In this document: positions 7,547 through 12,987 of the stretch, in pieces
Numbering within the stretch: the first letter of the stretch is position 1
How the letters are laid out: the number at the start of each line of letters is the position of its first letter
From: Anaerolineaceae bacterium UBA5365
GTDB taxonomy: Bacteria > Chloroflexota > Anaerolineae > Anaerolineales > Anaerolineaceae
Reading direction: 5' to 3'
DNA: 12,987 nucleotides
Assembly (NCBI GenBank): GCA_002407905.1
Contig: DHPL01000040.1
Location: forward strand, 267 to 13,253
The notes under the pieces: model-generated
Databases searched by the model: none
The model's input: only the letters and a program-made list of their open reading frames with translations
What the model was told of the DNA's origin: nothing
Position numbers and translations under genes: made by a program

Positions 7547-8926
7547 TTAGGGCTCTACGACCTGCCCATTGAAAAGCACGCTCCCGTTTTCGTCATCGAT
7601 GATGGCAAAATAGAAAGGCCGGTCCAACGTGATGGTCAGCGGGTCCTCCTGAACTGGCGCGGAAGTGAGTTCCATGACCACCGCAGTAGCCGCGGCAGCC
7701 TCGGTGCCATCCTCGTTCACGTCAGCAAAGGCCTTATGCAGGATATTGCCGATCATTAAACTGCGATCGCCGGTCATGCCGCTGAAATCAGCTGCTTGCG
7801 CGTCGAAGGCCGCGGGCATTCCCAATTCACTCATAGCCTGGTTAAGGTCAAACTGGGTTTCCACCTTGAAGCGCGGCATGCTCAACTGAACGCGCTGGCT
7901 CCGCAGTTCCGCCCGGATCACCTGAAGCTTTTGCAGGTCCAAACCAGCGTTGAAGGCATTCAGGCCGCCATCCGGCAAGACGATCAGCATCGCCTTTGTT
8001 CCGCCCTGATAGGGCAGCAAAATCGCCTGGTATCCCTCGCCGTCAACGGCTTCGAAAGCGGCCGTCTGATGCATCATTGAGACGGTAACAGTCTTGCCCT
8101 CGGCGGGATAAAAAGGCGCGTCCAAAGTGTTTTCCTTAAGGAAAGGCCGCTGCCAGCTGCCTTTGAAGTAAATGGCGTTGGTGAGCACCAGGCGGGTATC
8201 TTCACCTAAAGCGCCTTTGGGGATGATGTTTTGGATCTTGTCTGCGGTGTGCTCGGCTACCCAATTGTTGATCGTATCAGTCGCTTCATCGCTTTTGGCA
8301 AAATCCAGGCTGTGCATCGGAGCATCATAATGCTTGGAAAGGGTATCCAAAAAGGTTTGCAGGAAGCTGAAGCCGACCTGCCCCCAAAGGGCGTTGGCGG
8401 TGCGCAGCTCGAAAGGCATCACGCCTTCGGGCAGCAGTACCTTGCTGGGTAGGTTAGCCTGGGTAAGCGCGTTCATCAGCATGTGCACGCTCTCATCGCT
8501 CACGGGCAGTTGTAAAGCAGTCTGCATCTGCGCTTTGGTTTCACCTGCCGCGCCGGCGTAGGTCATCAGGAGGGCCTGATAGATGCTGTACGGCGAGAGG
8601 ATCAGGTTTTCTGCCTTGCCGGAGGCAAGTTTTTGGTAGATGGCCAGGGCAAAAGCCTGCTGGGCCTCTGAGAACGCCGCCAGTTCTGCCGGATCTGCCT
8701 GCGGATAGGGTTCATAGGGCGCATTCCCGCGCTGCTCGCCTTCCTGCTGGGCCGGGGCTTGGGTGGTGGGCATGGGTTCTCCTGTTCCAGGTGTTTCAAC
8801 GCCCGGGCTGTTTGGGCTTGGTTCCACAGCCGGCGGCTGGGTGGGCTGGCTGGGCTGGACTACCGTACCGCATGCGCTCAGCAGCAGCAGAGCAGCCATC
8901 ATGAGGGTAAAGTATTTTTTAAACAT
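7547..8926 (-). CDS. Lipoprotein serpin with long Pro-rich stalk (second gene of pair)
   Basis: This 459-residue protein is a serine protease inhibitor of the serpin family. It starts with a lipoprotein signal peptide (lipobox LSAC, lipidated C19), then a Pro/Thr/Glu/Gln-rich stalk to about residue 80, then a full serpin domain. Serpin landmarks are LILSPYSIYQALLM, LVLTNAIYFKGSW, VQLSMPRFKVET, LGMPAAFDAQAADFSGM, and the C-terminal PFYFAIIDDENGSVLFNGQVVEP region. The hinge of the reactive loop reads GTEAAAATAVV (407-417), the small-residue pattern of inhibitory serpins. Canonical spacing from the hinge glycine (P15) puts P1 at Thr421 and P1' at Ser422; Leu420 or Met418 could serve if the register shifts. 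It begins 13 bp after its paralogue, with AAGGAG positioned for the ATG, so the two are probably one operon. Likely surface anchored. Confidence 0.95.
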   Translation of the reverse strand: MFKKYFTLMMAALLLLSACGTVVQPSQPTQPPAVEPSPNSPGVETPGTGEPMPTTQAPAQQEGEQRGNAPYEPYPQADPAELAAFSEAQQAFALAIYQKLASGKAENLILSPYSIYQALLMTYAGAAGETKAQMQTALQLPVSDESVHMLMNALTQANLPSKVLLPEGVMPFELRTANALWGQVGFSFLQTFLDTLSKHYDAPMHSLDFAKSDEATDTINNWVAEHTADKIQNIIPKGALGEDTRLVLTNAIYFKGSWQRPFLKENTLDAPFYPAEGKTVTVSMMHQTAAFEAVDGEGYQAILLPYQGGTKAMLIVLPDGGLNAFNAGLDLQKLQVIRAELRSQRVQLSMPRFKVETQFDLNQAMSELGMPAAFDAQAADFSGMTGDRSLMIGNILHKAFADVNEDGTEAAAATAVVMELTSAPVQEDPLTITLDRPFYFAIIDDENGSVLFNGQVVEP

Positions 8927-8939
8927 CTTATCTCCTTGG

Positions 8940-10181
8940 TTAGGGGTTGCTTACGCGGCCAAGGAAGAGCAATTGACCGGTGTTTTCAGCATATATCGCA
9001 AATAAAAAGGGGTGATCGATCGTGATCCTCAGCGGTTCTGCCGCCGGCATGGGGGCCGATTTCGGCGCCATGACCACAGCGCTGGCCGCGCTGGCCGTTG
9101 TGCCTTCCTCTTCGGCTTCCACCTCGGCTTTATGCAGCACCGCGCTGATGTACAGTTCTTCCGCGCTGTTCATACGTGCAAATTCAGCCTTCTGGCTAAA
9201 GGCCTGGGGCATACCCATCGCGCTCAGCACACCAGCCAGGCTGAAACTGCTCTCAAACTTGAATTTTGGCAGGGTCAGGATGGCCTCATTGCTGTGTAAG
9301 TTGGTAAGCAAGCTCTGCCATCGCTCCGGGGTCAGCTCCGCCGCCAGTTGCTCCATGCCCCCTTCGCGGGGCATCAGCAACACCATGCTCTTGCCCTCAG
9401 CTGCATAAGGTAATTTGACAACGGTCAGGTTTTCGTCCTGAGAGTAAGCATAAATGGCCTTATTCTCCATCATCGCGGGGTAGCTGACCCTGGAATCCGG
9501 GCCATAAAACGGTATCTCAGCGTTTACGGCAGAAAACGCGTTCTGCCAGGCAGATTTGAAGTAAATGGCGTTGGTCAGCACCAGCCGGGTGCTCACATCA
9601 AGTACGTCCTGAGCAATGAGTTCCTTGATGCGGCTCTCGGTTTGCTTTTCAACCCAGGCATTAATCAGCTGCCGGGCTGCCTCAGGGTCTTGGTAGTTCA
9701 GCGGAGTCATCCCCGCGTTGTAATACTTTGAAAGCGTGTCCAGAAATGCCTGCTCGAAACGGGCATCTACCTGCGGCCAGAGGGCGTTGGCCACCTTTAG
9801 CTCGAGATTTTCATCCGGGGCAAGGAGGTCCGCGTTGACCGCATTCATCCAGGCATGCACCGGCTGCTCAGCCGATTCAATGCCCAGAACCTGGCGCATT
9901 TCGGCGTCGGTCTCGCCGCTGGCCCCGGCCTCAGTCATCAACAAGGCTTGGTATAGGCTATACGGCGAGAAGACCAGGTTGTGATCCTGGTTTCCCAACT
10001 CCTTCAGCATCCTGAAGGCAAAGTTTTGCTGCATTCTGGCAAGCGCTTCCCGGTCTGCCTCTGCGAGTTTGGCATCCTTAATAAAGGCCGCGCTCCCGCG
10101 CAAATCGCCGTCGGCTGGCGCGCAAGCCCCAAAAAGCAAGCTGGCGCAAAGAGTCATGATCAGTAAGCGGTAAGGGCGCAT
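8940..10181 (-). CDS. Lipoprotein serpin with P1 lysine (first gene of pair)
   Basis: A 413-residue serpin and clear paralogue of the gene that follows it. The signal peptide ends in FGAC (C20), a slightly unusual lipobox with Phe at -3. There is almost no stalk: the serpin domain starts within about 30 residues of the cysteine. Landmarks include LVFSPYSLYQALLM, LVLTNAIYFKSAW, AILTLPKFKFESSF and PFLFAIYAENTGQLLFLGRVSNP. The hinge is GTTASAASAVV (360-370), still small-residue and compatible with inhibition. Counting from the hinge glycine places P1 at Lys374 and P1' at Ser375, which suggests a trypsin-like target protease; this is an inference from serpin numbering. GAGGAGA precedes the ATG. 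A terminator upstream (10261-10287) separates it from the ydcF-like gene, so the serpin pair likely has its own promoter in 10182-10260, where GATACT is the best -10 candidate. Confidence 0.95.
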   Translation of the reverse strand: MRPYRLLIMTLCASLLFGACAPADGDLRGSAAFIKDAKLAEADREALARMQQNFAFRMLKELGNQDHNLVFSPYSLYQALLMTEAGASGETDAEMRQVLGIESAEQPVHAWMNAVNADLLAPDENLELKVANALWPQVDARFEQAFLDTLSKYYNAGMTPLNYQDPEAARQLINAWVEKQTESRIKELIAQDVLDVSTRLVLTNAIYFKSAWQNAFSAVNAEIPFYGPDSRVSYPAMMENKAIYAYSQDENLTVVKLPYAAEGKSMVLLMPREGGMEQLAAELTPERWQSLLTNLHSNEAILTLPKFKFESSFSLAGVLSAMGMPQAFSQKAEFARMNSAEELYISAVLHKAEVEAEEEGTTASAASAVVMAPKSAPMPAAEPLRITIDHPFLFAIYAENTGQLLFLGRVSNP

Positions 10182-10260
10182 TTTATCTTCTCCTCAACAG
10201 GAAGTAACCTGAGTATCTGGCATAAGGACGCAAATAAAGCATTCATTGTTCCCTGGGGAA

Positions 10261-10287
10261 AGAAAAACCGGCCTGGTTTCAGGCCGG
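10261..10287 (-). terminator. Rho-independent terminator of the ydcF-like gene
   Basis: On the minus strand, CCGGCCTG (10287-10280), loop AAAC, CAGGCCGG (10275-10268) forms a perfect 8-bp stem followed by TTTTTCT. It lies about 20 bp after the stop codon of the ydcF-like gene and before the serpin start. Confidence 0.88.
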
Positions 10288-10306
10288 CCAATCAGCAGGA
10301 TTGAGG

Positions 10307-11077
10307 CTAAAAGATCGCTGCCAGGCGGTAGAACATCAGCGCCAGGTATTCATACAATACCGTTGTGCTTTGCTGCATCGCGTCTGCGTTGGGCATCAGG
10401 TTTTTCAAGATCGTCTCCAGGTCCGGCTTGGAACTTTCCGTCCAGGAGCGCAGGCTCACTTTGTAATCCACAGGCATGGGCACGATGTTGAGCTTCTCCT
10501 GTTTATACAGGAAGACTGTGCGGTCCATCTTGACCGCGGAAGTGACCAGGATGATGCTTTGCACCCCTTTGTCGCTGGTGAGCAGACGGGTAAATTTGGC
10601 ATCCTCCAGGGCGTTTTCGGTTTTGTCCTGAACCAGGATGTCCTGGACCGGCACACCCATCTCCACGAGCTGCGCCTGCACCAAGGGGACCGAGGCTGCC
10701 TCTCCCGCCACAACTACCAGGGGGGCTGCTCCGGCCTTGTACAGCTTGGCGGCCGCCGCCACCCGGTTATACTCCGGGCCAGTCTCTACCATCTGGCGCG
10801 GGGTGTCAGCGGGCTGCATGCCCTCGGCGATCACAACAATCGCGTCCCCGCTGGGTTGGGAAGTGGGGGGCATGTGGCGCCACTCCATCGAGCGGGTGAG
10901 GAAGGCGGCAAAGATGCTGTTGCCAAAAAGCACCACGATCAAAAAAGCGATCACAGCAGCCCAAACGGCCGTTCCCGGGCTGCTTTTGATCTTGAACAGC
11001 GCGATGAGCAGCAAGATAGTCACTACCCCCATGGGCAGAAAGAATTGCGGAAGAAAAGTTGAGGCAAAGGCGTACAT
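10307..11077 (-). CDS. YdcF/ElyC-like DUF218 membrane protein
   Basis: With the start at 11077 this is 256 residues. Two hydrophobic segments (about residues 10-30 and 36-60) are followed by a DUF218 domain: DAIVVIAEG as the first strand and loop, AAKLYKAGAAPLVVVAGEA, LVEMGVPVQDILVQDKTENALEDA with the family's T-x-E-N signature, and SIILVTSAVKMDR. This matches the YdcF/ElyC/SanA group, in which some members affect cell-envelope integrity or peptidoglycan precursor handling; the reaction here is unknown. The first loop reads IAEG instead of the more common LGGG. An in-frame ATG at 11203 exists but lies inside the divergent glycosyltransferase gene and has no ribosome site, whereas AAGGAG stands 7 nt before 11077, so I chose the shorter form. 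It has its own terminator and is divergent from the glycosyltransferase gene. Confidence 0.87.
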   Translation of the reverse strand: MYAFASTFLPQFFLPMGVVTILLLIALFKIKSSPGTAVWAAVIAFLIVVLFGNSIFAAFLTRSMEWRHMPPTSQPSGDAIVVIAEGMQPADTPRQMVETGPEYNRVAAAAKLYKAGAAPLVVVAGEAASVPLVQAQLVEMGVPVQDILVQDKTENALEDAKFTRLLTSDKGVQSIILVTSAVKMDRTVFLYKQEKLNIVPMPVDYKVSLRSWTESSKPDLETILKNLMPNADAMQQSTTVLYEYLALMFYRLAAIF

Positions 11078-11098
11078 ACGCGGCTCCTTAATCTGAAT

Positions 11099-11104
11099 AC
11101 TATA
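11099..11104 (-). promoter_or_regulatory. Candidate -10 box (TATAGT) for the ydcF-like gene
   Basis: On the minus strand TATAGT lies 21 nt before the ydcF-like ATG, leaving room for the AAGGAG ribosome site. No good -35 element is seen at normal spacing, so only the -10 is proposed. Confidence 0.35.
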
Positions 11105-11169
11105 AGCCTTGGCTGCAATATTTATGCCGCGGCCTGGCGCCGAGACTATCGATTTACCCTGCCATTGAG

Positions 11170-11175
11170 TAAAAT
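11170..11175 (+). promoter_or_regulatory. Candidate -10 box (TAAAAT) for the GT39-like gene
   Basis: TAAAAT ends 6 nt before the ATG at 11182, with CTAGGT between. There is no convincing Shine-Dalgarno, so a leaderless or nearly leaderless transcript is possible. The -35 region is not recognisable. Confidence 0.35.
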
Positions 11176-11181
11176 CTAGGT

Positions 11182-12783
11182 ATGCCCAACCCGGTTGGAC
11201 CAAGATTAACTCAGCCCTCCGCGCTGGAACGCAAGCCGCTGCGGCTTTGGCAGCTTTTCTTTTTGCTGCTCGTGTTCTTCTCCGCGCTATTGGTGCGCCG
11301 CGTGGGCCTTAGTTTTGGCGCCCCGCTTTTCACCCACCCGGACGAACAGAACGTGCTCATCCCGGTAGTTGAGAGCGTGCGGCTGGACCAAAACGTTTAT
11401 AAGTACGCGCATCCTACCCAGGTGCTTTACCGCCTGAACAAGAACCTGCTCAACCCTTACAGTCTCTGGCGAAACGGGTTCAACCTGGCTGAATGGTATG
11501 ACCGCGATCTCTATGGCATTTACCTGGCCTCGCGCAGCATCACGATGGTGCTGGGTGCGCTCTTGCCCGTGATGGCCTTTTTCATCGGCCGGCGTTTCAA
11601 GCCGGATTTTTCCGTCCCCGCGGCCTTGCTCTTTGCCTTCTTTCCGCAATACGTGCTGCACTCTCATTACATCACCCCGGATATTCCGATCACCTTTTAC
11701 ACCCTTGGCGTCCTGCTGGCCTCCCTGCTCTGGTTGGAAGGCCGCGGAAAGGCCTGGATCTGGGTCGCGGCCTTATTTGCCGCCCTGAACACCGCCGATA
11801 AATTCCCGGGGGTGATCTCGCTGGGGATCATCGGCCTGAGTATGCTCATCCGCCTCCAGCAGGAAGGCCTGCCGTTTAAATGGTTCTTGCGCCAGGGTGT
11901 CCTGGTAGTGGCGTTTTATATCGCAGCCATTTTCCTAGTCGCCCCCAACCTCTTCCTACAATACAAGGATGTGATTTCCGCGGTCACCATCGAGGCCCGC
12001 GATTACCATCTGGGCAACGATGGATTCAACTGGCTGGGAAAGATGGCTTATTACGTTAAGGTCTATTGGGATTATGCCAACCCCTGGCTCTTGCTTTTTA
12101 CCATCCTGGGCATCCTAGGGTTATTCCGGACGCGCCAGGCCCAGGGCTGGCTGCTGGCTTATGGCTTGCTTTATGCCGCCCTGCTCTCCACCCTGGCGCT
12201 GCATCACGAGCGCTGGGCCCTGCCGATGTTCATCACACCGCTCCTGCTTGCTGCCTACAGCGCGGCCTGGCTGCCTGCTCAGCTTGGCCGAACCTGGCTG
12301 AAAGGCCTGGCCTGGCTAGCGGCGGCGGTGATGCTTGGGCTTAATGCTGCCAAAGGGGTGACCGAATCGGTCTACATGGACCTGCCGGACACCTCTGCCA
12401 TAGGCCTGCATTACCTGGATGAGCATGGAATCCGGCAGGACCAGACCCTCTCCGAGGGTTACAGCCCCTTTGCCCCATTCGGCAAACCAGACATCTACGG
12501 GTTCGATTTTGCTTCCCCCGGTGATATCGATTATGTGATCCTCTCGGATAAGATGTATGGCCGCTACCAGGCCGAACCCCAGCGGTACCAACGGGAGAAC
12601 AGCTTCTATGAACGCCTCAGAGCCAATGGCCAGCTGATGCTGGAGTGGCAGCCTTACCCCAAACCGGTCAAGCTCAGCGGCCAACTTGAACTGATCCTGT
12701 ACTACCTGAATAACCGCCCGGTGCTCAGCTCCCTCGACCGTTATAGCGGCTACACCATCCAAGTCTACAAGCTAAATCAATAA
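11182..12783 (+). CDS. GT39/ArnT-like polyprenyl-phosphate-dependent glycosyltransferase
   Basis: A 533-residue integral membrane protein with about ten hydrophobic segments. After the first one (about 22-43) the external loop carries FTHPDEQNV with D54-E55, the acidic pair expected at the catalytic site of GT39/PMT-type GT-C enzymes. Further typical segments are YLASRSITMVLGALLPVMAFFIGRRF and HSHYITPDIPITFYTLGVLLASL. The family moves a sugar from a lipid-linked donor to a protein or lipid on the outer face of the cytoplasmic membrane; donor and acceptor cannot be read from the sequence. The last 130 or so residues, after the final membrane segment, form a soluble domain (SEGYSPFAPFGKPDIYGFDF...). 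The gene is divergent from the ydcF-like gene and convergent with the GH1-like gene 26 bp away. The start is the first in-frame Met; ribosome site support is poor. Confidence 0.88.
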   Translation: MPNPVGPRLTQPSALERKPLRLWQLFFLLLVFFSALLVRRVGLSFGAPLFTHPDEQNVLIPVVESVRLDQNVYKYAHPTQVLYRLNKNLLNPYSLWRNGFNLAEWYDRDLYGIYLASRSITMVLGALLPVMAFFIGRRFKPDFSVPAALLFAFFPQYVLHSHYITPDIPITFYTLGVLLASLLWLEGRGKAWIWVAALFAALNTADKFPGVISLGIIGLSMLIRLQQEGLPFKWFLRQGVLVVAFYIAAIFLVAPNLFLQYKDVISAVTIEARDYHLGNDGFNWLGKMAYYVKVYWDYANPWLLLFTILGILGLFRTRQAQGWLLAYGLLYAALLSTLALHHERWALPMFITPLLLAAYSAAWLPAQLGRTWLKGLAWLAAAVMLGLNAAKGVTESVYMDLPDTSAIGLHYLDEHGIRQDQTLSEGYSPFAPFGKPDIYGFDFASPGDIDYVILSDKMYGRYQAEPQRYQRENSFYERLRANGQLMLEWQPYPKPVKLSGQLELILYYLNNRPVLSSLDRYSGYTIQVYKLNQ

Positions 12784-12809
12784 AGCCGCTGCTGGCTTCT
12801 GCCAAGTGA

Positions 12810-12987
12810 TCAGCCTGGGAAAACGCGCTCGTAGTGTTCCGGCGCCCACTTTTCCACTGCCTCGGAACTAATGCTGTTGGTCCGGCAAATCTCCGCGTAA
12901 AGGTCCGCGCTGCGCCGGCGGCTGCGCAACTGCGTCGCCGGGTCAAGCGCCCAAAGCCCGAAACGCTGGCTCCAGCCGCGTTCCCAC
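12810..12987 (-). CDS. C-terminal end of a GH1-like beta-glucosidase (5' part beyond the window)
   Basis: The minus frame is open from the right edge to a TGA at 12812-12810, giving 58 residues. It starts WERGWSQRFGLWALDP and continues with TQLRSRRRSADLYAEICRTN. This matches the end of glycoside hydrolase family 1 enzymes, where an aglycone-site Trp and a W-x-x-G-[YW]-x-x-RFG segment are followed by the D-x-x-T-x-x-R-x-x-K/R-x-S region and a final helix. The residues after about 40 (SISSEAVEKWAPEHYERVFPG) form a short family-variable tail. The catalytic glutamates would lie outside the window, so activity cannot be judged. If the call is right the enzyme hydrolyses beta-glucosides or related sugars, probably in the cytoplasm. 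Confidence 0.72.
   Translation of the reverse strand, partial: WERGWSQRFGLWALDPATQLRSRRRSADLYAEICRTNSISSEAVEKWAPEHYERVFPG

Noticed and set aside
10301..11062. Plus-strand open frame of 253 codons opposite the ydcF-like gene
   Set aside because: Rich in His, Gln and Arg with no domain, as expected of a shadow of a GC-rich gene; the minus strand carries the DUF218 motifs.
11078..11203. Upstream ATG extending the ydcF-like protein by 42 residues
   Set aside because: The extension runs into the divergent glycosyltransferase gene, has no ribosome site and is not membrane-like, whereas 11077 has AAGGAG at proper spacing.
12784..12809. Possible terminator AAGCC-GCTGCT-GGCTT between the convergent GT39-like and GH1-like genes
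   Set aside because: The stem is only 5 bp and no T-run follows on either strand.
12725..12946. Minus-strand 73-codon open frame overlapping the end of the glycosyltransferase gene
   Set aside because: It overlaps the GT39-like 3' end and lies in a different frame from the GH1-like C-terminus, which fits a known family better.

Overview
The window looks like an ordinary chromosomal segment from a GC-rich bacterium, most likely a member of Chloroflexota (Anaerolineae-like). This placement is an inference from gene style and content: Pro/Thr/Ala-rich lipoprotein linkers, a GT39-type membrane glycosyltransferase, secreted serpins, and DUF4173, BrkB, DegV and YgiQ family genes. No rRNA gene or other phylogenetic marker is present to confirm it. 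I see no tRNA, rRNA, CRISPR array, insertion sequence, integrase or attachment site.

Layout. From the left edge to 6431 four genes lie on the minus strand: a YgiQ-family radical SAM protein (cut at the left edge, so its 3' end is missing), a YihY/BrkB-family membrane protein, an unrecognised lipoprotein and a DUF4173 polytopic membrane protein. A short divergent intergenic region (6432-6633) separates these from a plus-strand degV gene, which ends in a strong hairpin terminator. From 7547 to 11077 three genes run on the minus strand: two tandem lipoprotein serpins, 13 bp apart and probably co-transcribed, preceded by a YdcF/DUF218-family membrane protein with its own terminator. A GT39-like glycosyltransferase (11182-12783) is divergent from the ydcF-like gene. 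At the right edge lies the C-terminal end of a minus-strand gene that reads like a GH1 beta-glucosidase; it is convergent with the glycosyltransferase, with only 26 bp between the two stop codons. There is no gene-free stretch longer than 300 bp.

Theme. Seven of the nine genes encode membrane or exported proteins, so the region is envelope-oriented, but terminators and strand changes show that it is several independent transcription units and not one pathway. The most interesting part is the serpin pair. Both are complete inhibitory-type serpins with a canonical hinge and a lipobox, so they are probably surface-anchored protease inhibitors. Their reactive-site P1 residues differ (Lys versus Thr by canonical spacing), and one carries a Pro-rich stalk of about 60 residues that the other lacks. 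The YgiQ protein has an unusual Arg/Pro/Glu-rich tail with a 26-residue repeat that runs off the window. I found no clear evidence of a wholly new multi-gene system.
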